Source of the DNA: Neurospora tetrasperma FGSC 2508
Lineage: Eukaryota > Ascomycota > Sordariomycetes > Sordariales > Sordariaceae
Direction: 5' to 3'
Length of the DNA stretch: 64,000 nt
Assembly (NCBI RefSeq): GCF_000213175.1
Contig: NW_009799179.1
Location: forward strand, 310,001 to 374,000
Part shown: piece by piece, positions 25,040 to 36,445 of the stretch
Position numbering within the stretch: position 1 is the first letter of the stretch
How the letters are laid out: every line of letters begins with the position of its first letter
Notes under the pieces: generated by a model
Databases searched by the model: none
The model's input: the letters and a program-made list of their open reading frames with translations, nothing else
What the model was told of the DNA's origin: nothing
Position numbers and translations under genes: made by a program

Positions 25040-26093
25040 ATGACACAAAGCTTCACCTCTCTCCCGCAAGAGCTGCAGCTCACAACCTCTGCCCACGTCA
25101 AGTACATCCAGAGTCTCGACTCCCGAAAGGACGAATATGACTACTGGTTGACGGAGCATCTGCGTCTCAATGGCCTCTACTGGGGCTTGACCGCTCTGCA
25201 CCTCCTCGGCCACCCCGAGGCTCTCCCGCGCGCTGAGACCATCGACTTTGTGCTATCATGCCAGCACGAGAATGGCGGCTTCGGCGCGGCACCCGGCCAT
25301 GATGCCCACATGCTGTCCACCGTCAGTGCCGTGCAGATCCTCGCCATGGTCGACGCCTTTGATGACCTCGAGACGCGTGGCCGGGGCAAGGCACAGGTCG
25401 GAAAGTGTGCGTTGCTTGTCATCAACCTAGGTAAACCCCCATTGACACTTTGTACTGACACTGTCGGGTCCAGATATTGCCAGCCTCCAGAACCGCCAGA
25501 CCGGCACGTTTGCGGGTGATGAGTGGGGTGAGGAAGACACTCGCTTCCTCTACGGCGCCTTCAATGCCCTTTCTCTTCTTGGCCTCCTCCACCTTGTCGA
25601 TGTTGACAAGGCCGTTGACCACATTGCTGCGTGCGCCAACTTTGACGGCGGCTACGGTGTCAGCCCTGGTGCCGAGTCCCACTCTGGTCAGATCTTCACG
25701 TGCGTCGCTGCCCTCACCATTGCTGGCCGCAAGGAGCTCATTGACGTTGATCGCCTGGGTCGCTGGTTGAGTGAGAGGCAGATCGCCGGCGGTGGCTTGA
25801 ATGGTCGTCCGGAGAAGAAGGAGGACGTGTGCTACAGCTGGTGGGTGCTGAGCAGTCTGGAAATGATTGGCAAGACGCACTGGATCGACAAGGAGAAGCT
25901 CACCAGCTTCATCCTGAGCTCGCAAGACACGGACAAGGGTGGCATCTCGGACAGGCCTGGTGACATGGTGGATGTCTGGCACACCTGCTTTGGCATTGCG
26001 GGTTTGAGCTTGCTGGACTATCCGGGCTTGGAGCCGGTTGACGAGGTGTATTGCATGCCCAAGTCGACCATCAAGCGTGTCCTGGGTCGTTGA
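25040..26093 (+). CDS. bet2: Rab geranylgeranyltransferase beta subunit (BET2)
   Basis: Two exons: 25040-25406 and 25474-26093, 328 aa. The 67-nt intron splits a Tyr codon (T|AT) and restores [22 protein letters not shown]. The alpha/alpha-barrel prenyltransferase repeats are clear: [56 protein letters not shown], and [20 protein letters not shown]. The three zinc ligands of the family are present: D240 and C242 in EDVC, and H292 in VWHT. The enzyme, with its alpha subunit and Rab escort protein, adds geranylgeranyl groups to C-terminal cysteines of Rab GTPases. An in-frame ATG at 24905 would add 45 residues unlike the family, so the ATG at 25040 was preferred. Confidence 0.95.
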
Positions 26094-28047
26094 GTTTGAT
26101 GTGGTGTTGTCGGAATACAGTACGATGGCTCTTGACATCAATCTCATCATCGTGACATGACACAGGATACAAACACAACCACCTCCTGCCATCTAATAAC
26201 CTTCCGACACGCACTCCAGGCGTCGGCAGGATACAAGGCGGGAGAAGAGAAACATCGTTCTCGTGTGGGCAAAAGACGTTATTGCATCCCTTCAGTGGGA
26301 ATGTGAGGCGTTTGGAGCCCAGACGAGTAACTCCCTACTGGTTTATTGTTGCTTGAGAGTATTCCCAACATCAATCGACATGGTTAGGTAGGGGACATTC
26401 CATAGTGTTCCTTTAATACAATTATTTTTCACTTGAACCACTCGCACATTTTGTCTTTGTGTTGTCACTGTCTAATTGTCTACCTTTGCTCCTTGACATC
26501 CATAATTGTTGTCACTCTTTGGTGTGTTCAATTCTTCTGACATCTGCAGCCCAAGACATAAAGGTACGATGCCTCCTTCATCAATGTTCCAATTCCAATG
26601 CATCGTTTCCTTCGTCTTTCAAACTGAATTGTTCCTTGAGCTTTGTTTCAATGTAATCACCTGTCACTGCATCTACCCGTCTCGCAGCTTGGTCGTCTAC
26701 CATTGGACAATTGCTGACCCGGTATCTTTGGGAACAGTCATTTGAAGTCGAAGTTGCCCGTTTGTTACGTTACCATTGGTTATGGTGCAGGACAGAGCGC
26801 CACGGAATAGTCTCAGTACACCACCGACACTTGCCTTTGACATCAACAGTAAGCCCTATGAGCTGATAGCAAGTTCTCTTAGGCAACCTAGTCATCTCTC
26901 GGGGCCGAACATTGATCAGCTTTTCCTGTCACTTCCTCCAGAAATCGTGTTTTTTCACGTTACAGTACCGCACACCTTCCAGACTCACCCCTCCGAATCC
27001 GTGATCCTGGGTCTTCATCGTTCCTTCCCTCTCTGGCGAGCTCACCCACTTTCCTCATCCACCGACTCTGGCTGACACTCAGGCACCAAGGTGCCCACAA
27101 ATCTCATTGTACCTTCCTCAAACTGTCCTCAGATTCGTGACAACCGTTCTTTCCATTGTGTGTGTGCCCCCTTGACGAGGGAGGGTTCTTCTTGTGCCCT
27201 CGGCTGGCTGAGTGGGCGAGAGTGGCTGTTGCACTTTTCTCGTTCAGTTTCTGCAAAATCTCTGTCCTCCAAAGTTCTTCCTCTCTCCGACTCTCATCCT
27301 TCCCTCAACACCGACGCATCTTTTGTCTGCCCATCGTGGAAGTTCCTTCCCCTCCGCTCAACAACACCAATCGGTCTCTCTGTCCTCCAATCGCGTCATC
27401 AAGGAGACGGCCCTGAAGTAAACGTCTTCGATTATTGACGGAGAATTCACACTTCCTCCCTTCCTCCCTTCTTCGTTCATTGGCCTGCCCGGACTTCTCC
27501 CCGGATCCCTTCTTCGTGGAGATGCATGTGATGGACCCTGTCAACAACAACAACAGCATTGCCATCACCACTACCTTCACTTTCTTGGAGACTCGTGCTT
27601 GCTAGGCTCCTGAAGTCGGCCTTATCACTGTACAATTCCGTCCTGAGCTACGCCAGTGTCCAGCTTCCTTGGGTCTTTCAGCAGACAGCCTACAAAGTTC
27701 ATCTATATACGCCACGGACACTGACGCCTTCAACACGCCACTGCTCTCGATTTATGCATCACTCGTCAGGAACTCTTTGAAGATCAACACTGCCAGCACT
27801 CTCTCCCACACACATACACATTCAGATACCTCAAGTCTTGCCTGCCCATCCGTCTATCAAATTACACGTCTTCCCCTTACCACCAGCGGAGCCATTGCAG
27901 CCAGACAACTCTGCCTCTATTTCGGCTTGATCCTGCAGTCAACCCAGCCCCGACCTCCCCGGTTCACCCCCGGCAGTGAGTTACTACCCTGTTGCAACCA
28001 TGCATAACCACATTGCCGTCTGGTTGTTGACTTACACTTGCTAGACA
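26094..28047. promoter_or_regulatory. Upstream region / long leader of the zinc-finger gene
   Basis: About 1.95 kb, pyrimidine-rich and rich in TTCC/CTCC words from about 26450 to 27990. A probable 5'-UTR intron ends just before the ATG: donor GTGAGT at 27976, acceptor CTAG at 28041-28044. Short ATG-started ORFs occur in the leader (e.g. 27559, 27669). If transcribed, they could act as upstream ORFs. No recognised gene. Confidence 0.45.
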
Positions 28048-29929
28048 ATGGCCGCCGTCGCTCCAATGGACATGGAAGAGACCAAGTTCGACCCTACTTC
28101 GATCTCACTCAAGTGCACCCTCTGCCCCAAGCAACCATTGTTTTCCGATGTCTCTCACCTGCTCACACATTGCTCGTCCAAGAGTCATCTGTCCCACCGC
28201 TTCAAGACAGAAATACGGGCACGTCACAACGATGCGGCGAGGGAGACCATACAACAATACCTCAAATGGGAGGAAACCAGTGGTATTCATGCGCTTCTTG
28301 AGGAACGGCTTGAAGCAAAGGAAAATAAGAAACCCGCAAAGCGTGGTCGGCCGGCCGGCACAGCTGTAAGTGGACACTGCTTCTCTGCCAATTCTCCCCT
28401 CGGAGGGGCGTTTGTTGACTGGACTCCCGCTACAGAATAGGCCCAAGGCTTTTCAGAATCGGGATGACTTGGTCAAAAACGAGCCGGCTGGCGAGCAGCT
28501 AGACCACACACCCGTCTTGGCCCACTGGATTACAGACCCGAACAACGCATCCTTCCAATTTCACAATTTGCGCCACGGTCACTCATACCTGGACCCTCCC
28601 GCTTTTCAATCTCCTCTTTTGAAATGTCCACGCTCTGACTATTCTGCCCCGGACACACCCGAAAACATGTTTGCGAGCAAGTACACCAGATGGCCTTCCG
28701 AGACTGCGACCTCGGACAGTATCCTCCCCTCCTCTGAGGTCACGTCTGAAATTACAGAGTTTGACGAGGAGGACGACGAATCCAGCAAGCTCAAGGGAAT
28801 CCGGTATCCCGGCATGGGTCTCTTTGATTCCGCCAATGAGCAACAGAAGCGCAAGCGCAACCAACGCAAGGACGAGTCTGTCTTGAAGCTGATGGAGGAG
28901 GCTTCAACCACTATCGAACAGAAGGAGGTCATCTATAATGAAGACTGGACTTTTCAGCGTGAGCGCGATGTTTACGCTAGCCCCTCGGACTATGAGGGCA
29001 GTCCAGTGCGTCATCTTTCCCGGTCGCACATCTCTCTTTTGCCTCTTTTTGTTGCTTTCTAACGTATCTCGCCACAGGACCGTGAGCTGGAAGAGGCCGA
29101 GAACCACAAGAAGAAGCGCAACCGTCGCGCTCCCACCTTGACCAACGCGAAGCCGCGCGCCACTCGTTCTTCTGCGAGAAACAAGGCAGTCGCGAAGGCA
29201 AAGTCGACCCGCGAGGCGGCCCTGTCCATTGAGCAAGATGAGAGCATTAGCCAGATCTCGGGTCACAGCCATGGAGCTATGGACAGCTATGATGTCTTCC
29301 ATGATCCCCCGCAGCGCAGTCCTCGTGAGTCACTTGAGGTCCATTCTGATTCTATGGACCGTCAAGCTAACTCCTGATTGCTCTAGACCGTACTGGCAGC
29401 CCTATGGGATCCTTGTAAGTCGTCGCGGACATTTGACTGAGTGGCCTTTACTGACCGCCATGTTTCCAGCTTCGAGCTTCGTCAGCGCCCAGCCTTAAAG
29501 ATGCTCCCTTCGAACGGACCTCTGCCCTCCAATGCCCAGCATGGATCATCCGGACCCAAGCCTCTGAACGGCTCACAGCTGTCGTACTTCTCGCCGCGGG
29601 ATAGTATGGCGAACTCTTATTCCGGGCTCCCCAGCAATGGTCTCCTAAACAACGGTCTCCCCAGCAATGGATTCTTCTCGTCGCAGCAGCACCCCAGTTA
29701 CAGTGGACTTAATCCTTTGAGTATTTCAGGCAGACCTTCCTATATGCAATCGTTCAACTACAATGGCTATGCGAACGAGTCTACCAGGGCTCCCAACCCT
29801 TCAGCCTTTCAGCCAATCAACCCAATGGCCAGGAGCATGTCGACTGCCATGCCTTACTCAAGCTCGTATGCCAACCCGTATCCAGCTGATCCAGCTCTCG
29901 AGCGCCCACCCTCCGAATTTGATGTTTGA
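28048..29929 (+). CDS. Fungal protein with U1/matrin-like zinc finger
   Basis: Five exons: 28048-28365, 28436-29005, 29078-29324, 29387-29414, 29470-29929; 540 aa with all phases closing. Exon 4 is only 28 nt. Residues 23-47 read C-x2-C ... H-x5-H (CTLC, then HCSSKSH), a spacing like U1-type single C2H2 fingers of RNA-associated proteins. A short basic stretch KKPAKRGRP follows near residue 95. The middle is acidic (EFDEEDDESS), then basic (KKKRNRRAPTL). The last 150 residues are Ser/Asn/Pro/Tyr-rich with repeated GLPSNG, likely disordered. No named family is recognised. A nuclear, nucleic-acid-binding role is an inference from the finger and the basic motifs. Confidence 0.8.
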
Positions 29930-32163
29930 GCACTAGCATGTAGGGCATGTTATAGTCTCACGAACGCCGTAAAAGTATGATGTTGATGTTGTGGAAAACC
30001 AAAAGTATCCCAGTTGGTGGAATGACTTTGACGTTTTGAGATGGCCGTTTTTATGTTTTGTGTTTATGCGTGCGGCGGAAAAAAGTTTTTAGTCTAACTT
30101 TACTGGTGTTTGATATTACAGCTGCATTTGTTTCGGGAGTCCAAGTAAACACACTTTTTGTTCTTATACTTGGTTGGAAGTTAGTGTCATCTTTAACCTT
30201 ATACTGCATGGCGGGAGGATGATTTGTTTTACCTATCTCTAGTTTCATGGTAACCGGGACTTTGGCGCATCTGAAAGAGAGTGGAAAGATCGAGGATAGA
30301 CGTTCCAAGACGGAGAGACTCTCGGCTATACCCAAGTCAGGTTGATAGGCCCGTGGCCAGTGGGATGTATCGTTAAGATAGTGTGACCAGACATGATCCT
30401 TATGGATGAGCATCGTCACTGGCTTAGGGATTCATAGTTACTGCACCTTTGGGTGTGTGGGACCGCAGTTTGTAGCTCGTTAATTGAGTTGAATGATTGT
30501 GGTTCCAAGCGAGGCTATGGCCGTGTGGTCTTGGGCTCAAGTGACTTGTAGCTGCTGTTTTTCTTGCTGCTTGCTTCTAGGTAACCACGTCAATCGACAA
30601 CCTGGACCGGGAGGAGAAGATACTGCATATCGTTCTTGCACTTTATCCTGACATCAAGTTCTCAGCCACATTTGCCAGTTCTAATTTCAACTCTTCTTGT
30701 CCATAATTGTCACGTTCACAAGCAATTCGCAATTACTTTTCGGCGTAATTACCTCCCATTTCCAAGTCATCAATACCAAACCCAGAGATGATGATGAAAC
30801 CAAGACAATGGAACGAAGAGGGAGCAGGGGTTGTTTGGATAGATATCCGATTGATGATCTAGTCTAACCAAGGAAAATTTCGTGACAGAAACAAGTAACA
30901 TAGGTAAATCATCCAAATTGTCGGCATCCCGTTCCATGCCCTGTAAATCTGCAAGGTATTATATTGATGAAACGCGCATATATATTCAACTGATTCCTTA
31001 GATATGGCTCAGGTAACTGAACCACAGCATGATAATGCTCCTAATATCTAGGTAGGTACACTATTCCAAGTTTTCGGTCTCTCGCCGATTCCGATTCCGA
31101 TTCCGTTTCCGATCCCGATACTACCTATGCTATGTATGTATGGACCGCTTTCCACTACCGGTATTATACCGGTGTCGGTACTGATCTGGCGTTGACTTTC
31201 GGGAACAGGACAACCTTCGTAGCTTTAGGTATTCGTTCATGGGGCCAGCTGAGATGATGACTTGATGCTAGGTAATACTTCCATACCCAAGTTCTTTGGG
31301 TCTCTTGCCGATTTCGATAGGTACCAGGTCAAGTGAAAGTCTTCCATTACATTACATTATTGCTTTTGGTGCGTTATGGGCTTGTCCAGGCTTTTTTTGG
31401 AATAGTATATTCTACTATACGGTCCTCGTGATCTGGGCTTGAGCTGGAGTGTTATCAGTTCCTATTCGCATTTCCATTCCCATGGTGCTAGAGGTACCTT
31501 TCTTCCTCCCCTTCCATCCCTCCTATAATCCATATCCTTCCTGCTATAACACATGTCTCTCTCCTCCTGTACGTGGTCTTCTTTTCCAGCGTACGTCAAT
31601 TCGCTCTCTTTGACGAACTTTTCTTTCTTTGTTACCAGAATTCAAGTTTGATGATAACTGTTTGCTTGTATTATCCTGAATGATTAATTCCCTTGTGTGT
31701 CTATGCCGTCTTTCTCTTCTTCTTCCATGGTCTCAATTCTTATGCTTCTTGTTGTATTTGCTTCTTCTCTCTTCCACTACTTTGTTCTCTTTTCCTGCGT
31801 CATCCGTCTGCTGTATCCATCTGCTTCATCCATCATTCCAACAATCCATCACTCCATCCATCCATCCATCCATTTACTACCTCCCCGCTCTGATCCCTTC
31901 GCCCCTCCTCCATAAACCTTCACATAACACTCCTTCCCGCTCCCCCCTCCCATCCCCCTTCAATTCCCTTCCTGAAGTTCGTAGAAGTTGAATACCCACT
32001 TCTCACCCGTCTTTTTCGGTTTCTCCCTGTCCTAAATTTGTTTTTTTTTCTTTTGCAACAAGTCTGCTCTACTTCCCCTCCTACTCTCCCACCCCCCTAA
32101 TTTTTCCCGCTTTCTTTCTTCCCATCTACTTTCGTCAGAAATTAACCCCCCAAATTCCCCACC
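29930..32163. other. Convergent 3' interval
   Basis: 2.2 kb between the stops of a plus and a minus gene. It holds TAGGTA words, an ATTCCG tandem run (about 31087-31112), a near-palindrome ACCGGTAT-T-ATACCGGT (31157-31173) and a pyrimidine-rich end (31500-32150, with TCCA repeats at about 31851-31872). No gene or RNA recognised. Confidence 0.55.
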
Positions 32164-35100
32164 TCACAAAACCTCCTCAAAACCCCTCAAATCCACCAAA
32201 AACCGCCTGAGCCGCAACCCCGTCTTATGCCTAAACCACGCATCTAGTTCTTCATCTGCCGACGCGGCGCACATGATTTGTAGCCCTTTGAGGATATCGG
32301 TCGCGGGGAGGTGACGGTCTGGATGGTTGGAGGACGGTCTATTTCTTCTCTTCATTTTACTTCTCCCTTTATTGGATGATGAGTCTTGGGTGGACTGGTG
32401 GGTGTTGAAGAAGTTATGTAAGAGTGAAGAGGAGCGGGAGGATGGGGTTGGGGGTCGTTGTTTAGAATAAAGACGGTGAGAAGGACGCTGAGAAGGGGGA
32501 TGCTGGGAGGGTGGACGTTGAGAGGGGGGACGATGAGAAGGACGTTGAGAAGGACGCTGAGAAGGTGGACGATGAGAAGCGGTACGGTGGGAGCTTGCTC
32601 GTTGGGAAGGGAAACGCTGGCTGGAGGTAAAGCGACCTCGCTTGCTAACCCGAAACTGTTGTGCCTGTCCCTTATCAACTTCACGGGAGTTACGCCGACT
32701 AGATTTACTCTCCGTTCTAGAAGGTGGAAGTGGTGAAAGCGCGACGAGATCAGGTTCAGGACCATGACTCGGTTCAGGGCGAGTAATCCGTAGCGGTGCA
32801 CGACCTTCAATTCCCTTGGGGATATAAGTCGTCGTCGTCGTCGCCGAAGCCGAATCTGCAACCGGAAATGACGGACAGTGCACTCCAATAGAAGCCAACA
32901 CCGACGACGACCCCGGACTGCGAGGTGGTGGCCTTGACGACGGCGCCCTGGGAATAACCACAGCCATTGCTTCTTCCACTTCCGGTGTGGGCGATGCCGT
33001 CGTCATTCCACCTACTTGATCCTCCTCCCTTTCCACCATGCTAGCCATAGAAGAAGGCTTCGACCGCGGACTGTGATTACCTCTACCCCCCGCCACACCA
33101 CTCAGCACAATCTTCTGCCTCCTCAACGCCGCGGCCTTTTGCAATCTCTGCGACGGAGACGGCGCAGTTTTGCTGCTCGTGGATCGTTGATGTTTCCCCG
33201 TTACTTTGTTTGGTTTCGATTTCGATTTCGGCGATGACTTGCTTGTACTAGACTTAGAAGGAGTAGCTACAGTCTCCCCCATAGCTTGCATCCGTCGCAC
33301 GGCTTCATCAAGAGCTTGATCTAAGCATGAAAGCGTGCCGGTTCTGACACTCTCCGACACCTCTATGCTTGATACGATACTGGGATGGGGAGTTTTGGCG
33401 ATAACAGTGGCTTCGCTAACGCTGTTTCGTTTGGTATTGCGTATCAGTAATTGGCCGTAACTCTTTGCTGCTGGCTGGATTATGATGGCTGTTCCGTAAC
33501 TGGTGGTGGTGGTGGCGGACTGGATGGAAGGGGTGGTGGTGGTGGTGGTGGTGTTTTGTTGACGACCATGGTTAATGACTTTTTGTTGCTGTTGTTTGTC
33601 TGGTGATGGCTCCTTTTGTTCCACGATGGTAGGCGGGAATTGGGGCATGGCTGCGCTCCAGCTGGAGTTGCGCGAGAGACCACTTCCGTGTCGGACTAGG
33701 ACTTGGGAAAAGACGCGAGGAAGGGCAGGGAGGGATTTGTTGGAGTTTGAAATGCCCTGGACTTTTGGTGCAGGTGGTGGGTTGGTTGTTGGTAGGGTGT
33801 TTCCTTTCTTCTCTTCATCGGGGATCGAAGGAGGCTGGCGCTCTGGGGATGATGCTTCGCCGTTTGAAAATACTGCTTCTGGCGTTGTTGTTGAATGGGG
33901 TGCTGGTGATAACGACGCGTTGGAAAGCTTGTCTTCTCCGCTCTTCTGTGATATCTGTTCAACATTGATAGGAGAGGGAGAGTCATCTTTCTTATTGTTG
34001 TTGAGCTCCTTAGTCTCGGTACCCCCGTCTAGTCTCAGCCATTCACTTCCTGGTGGTGACATCTTCCCAAGCAAAGGTGCGAGTTTGCCTCTCCGGTGGT
34101 ATGCCCTTTGCTCCTTGGATGTCACTGCAAGCCCGGCTTCTCGGAATTGGTCTCGGTAGGGGAGAAGCTCATTCACTGTGCGGATGGATTCATGCGTCGC
34201 ACCGACATCAGCAGGAGAATCTGGAATCTTGCTAGCACCGCCCTTCGATTGTGCCTCTCGGGACTCTTTTGACCTATTCAACGCTTGCCGACGGTTGCAG
34301 AAGCGGGATACAATATGGCGGCTGTTGGATGATGATGCGTGGACGCGGTCCTTACTACCAGAGCCTTTCTTGTGAGGTTTGAGCCGTCTGTTAGTGGGGC
34401 CCCAGGTCTCGGGAGGGACCCACGTCTGAGGATGCAGTGGAAGCTTGCGCAGTTGTGATGCCCCCGGTCTCACGGGAGCTTTTCCTCTTGGAGTTGGTGT
34501 ACCTGGACTTGGTCTCGGCTTCGGCATCGGAGCACTCGGACCTTCAGGCGGGGGAGGAAGGGGTCGCAACTTGATGACGGATCGCTTATCTCTGCTGATG
34601 TGTAACAGTGGCTCTTTGGCTGGCGGCTTGGGGACCTTGGGCGGTGATTTCACAGATGATTTCGGAAGCTCTCCCCAGTACGCTCCGGGTGGTTTCTCCG
34701 AATCTTTCTTGGACGGGCTTCCTAGGCAACAGTGTTGATCTTCCTGCGAAGAGGAGGCATCATAGGGCGTAACCTTGGAATACGAACCGTGACTCTTGTC
34801 CAGATGTCTCGGACCTCCTTTGTAGTCGATATCCTGCCATATCACCGGTATAGCACCGCCATTCCCACGCTTGGGAGGGCTAGGCTTGCTGCGCTGATGC
34901 GAAGACCTTTTTCTCGAGGACCCCGAAGAAAGACGGTTCTGGCTCCCGTTGGAGCGGACAGACGAGACACGGACTTTGATGGCGTGCCGCTTGGCCTGAG
35001 CTCGACGGAGTTTTTGGAGGGACAGACTGAGGGGTTTGCGAAAGACTTCGTCGGCTGCGCGGCGGGCGACACTGGGACTGCGGGAGGGAGAGGCGGTGTT

Positions 35101-35356
35101 AATCTTTGGCCGACGGTGCGGACTTCCTTTCTAAGCTAAGTTGTATGCAGGCATTGTCGGGCCATTATAATCCAAGAGGGGCAGATCCAAGAGGGAATTG
35201 TTCAAAGCCGTGGGTAGGTTTGCTGAAAATGACTGACAGATGATGTGCGGATGTTGTTGTTGTTATTGTTGGACTGGATTTGGGAGAGTGAACACGGAGA
35301 CAGCCAGGAGATATTGGTTCAAGAGGGGAAGGCTGAGGACAGAAGGGGCCAGTCAT
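32164..35356 (-). CDS. Large basic low-complexity protein, unknown function
   Basis: Two exons: 35356-35238 and 35077-32164, about 1010 aa. The intron (GTCAGT donor, ATTAAC branch, polypyrimidine tract, CAG acceptor) keeps phase and joins SAHHL to PSVARRAADEVFRKP. After a short helical, basic N-terminal region (SLQKLRRAQAKRHAIKV) the protein is mainly Ser, Pro, Arg, Lys and Thr. It has proline runs, an Asn/Lys stretch, poly-Thr segments, and a repeat region of SQRP/SHRP units at about residues 860-905. The last 50 residues are different and look folded (ILKGLQIMCAASADEELDAWF, then RLRRFLVDLRGFEEVL). No family recognised. It lies only 130 bp downstream of SDHAF1 on the same strand. The first exon is the uncertain part; codon texture supports the frame from 35077 onward. 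Confidence 0.65.
32480..32620 (-). repeat. Coding minisatellite, SQRP/SHRP units
   Basis: About a dozen imperfect 12-15 nt units (CGTTGAGAAGG-type on the plus strand) encoding SQRP, SHRP and PPSQRP in the large low-complexity protein. Unit number is likely variable between strains (inference). Confidence 0.85.
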
Positions 35357-35485
35357 GCCACTCAGTTGAGACCATGGAGGGGACGGAGAGAAAGAACCAA
35401 GTGGGATTAAATATAAGGAGCCGCCAGCGGTAGGAGAAGGAGTGATGATGAAGAGTGACAAAGTGAAGCTTCCCTCGGTCGGTTG

Positions 35486-35771
35486 CTATCTGATATCCTT
35501 GACTCCGGGCGAAGCGTACATTTCCAGCTGGCGCGACCCCTTGCGTAGGAGGAACTCGATGGCGGAAAAGTCTCTCTTGTCGACCTTGATGTTCTTTTCA
35601 AACTCGGTTCTACATCCGGATTAGCGTCATGTCGTCCGAGACGAGTGTCTAACCTCACCTAGCAAAGGCCTTGAAGTGAGCCCGGGTGGCTTCCGGCTTT
35701 TTGCGGCACTCGCGCAGACACTTGCGGTAGAGTCCGAGGACCTCCTTTTGCAGACCAGACAAGCGGGCCAT
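35486..35771 (-). CDS. sdhaf1: Succinate dehydrogenase assembly factor 1 (LYR protein)
   Basis: Two exons: 35771-35659 and 35609-35486, 78 aa; too short and split to show as a single ORF. The 49-nt intron starts GTGAGG and ends GTAG, phase 2. The LYR tripeptide lies at residues 14-16 (VLGLYRKCLREC), followed by RAHFKAFARTEFEKN and the conserved FSAIEFLLRKGSRQLEMY. These are the hallmarks of SDHAF1 (yeast SDH6), a mitochondrial matrix factor that protects the iron-sulfur subunit of complex II during assembly and takes Fe-S clusters through its LYR motif. Length matches yeast SDH6. There is no long presequence, as usual for LYR proteins. Confidence 0.92.
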
Positions 35772-36445
35772 AGTGATGCTGTTGTCTTTAAATTAGTACA
35801 AAGGTCAAGACCCAGCTGGTTAAAGGAGGGACTGCTACAGTTGAGAGGGTGAAGATTGGTGGCGTCGGTGGTGGTGGTGGTGAATATTGAAAATTGTTAT
35901 GACGCAAAGACACGGGATTGGCGGACAGCTTGGCACGGCATCACCAGCTAGATTAATTGTTAGTACTACGGGTGCTAATGGACACCAACTGGAGACCTCG
36001 GCAGAGCTTACCCCGGGGGGCCGAGCGCTAACGTGGAGAGGGGTTCCGGGCCCCGGCATATCTTTATTTTCAGAGGGCGTAATTCTTATGATAACAGACG
36101 CTGACATTAAAATGGAATGCCAGGCAAACATTGCTGAGGTTCTGGTCGTTTTTCTTTACCCGAAGCGTTGTCGACTCATGATGCTGTCGACTTCCTCTTA
36201 CACGCGTTTCAGGTTGTAGAGTGGGGTAGCCACTAACAGCCAGCGAGCCGTGAACCGGCGGTTGACGGATGGAAGTACCGCTGCTCCCCGCCGCCGATAC
36301 CCGCAGATCAATGCATCCACTCCGGGGATAACGTCGGTCTCAGTATCTCCAGCTGGATTATAAATGCCATCATTGTCACTTTCACTTCTCATTCAACACT
36401 TCACTCTCTTTTCACAACACCGTGCTCACCTCCACATCAGTCACA
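35772..36445. promoter_or_regulatory. Divergent promoter region, SDHAF1 / FAH-family gene
   Basis: 675 bp between divergent starts. A TATA-like word (GGATTATAAATG, about 36356-36367) lies some 80 bp before the FAH-family ATG. A C+G-rich block with GCCAGCGAGCCG/CCGGCGG words lies at about 36235-36300. No gene seen. Confidence 0.5.

Noticed and set aside
33575-34159. Plus-strand ORF of 194 codons
   Set aside because: Antisense shadow of the low-complexity protein.
35131-35154. ATG at 35154 in frame with the large basic protein but stopped after seven codons (MPAYNLA)
   Set aside because: This lies inside a predicted intron (35237-35078) whose donor, branch site and acceptor join a better first exon in phase, so neither stop-codon read-through nor a broken gene is needed.
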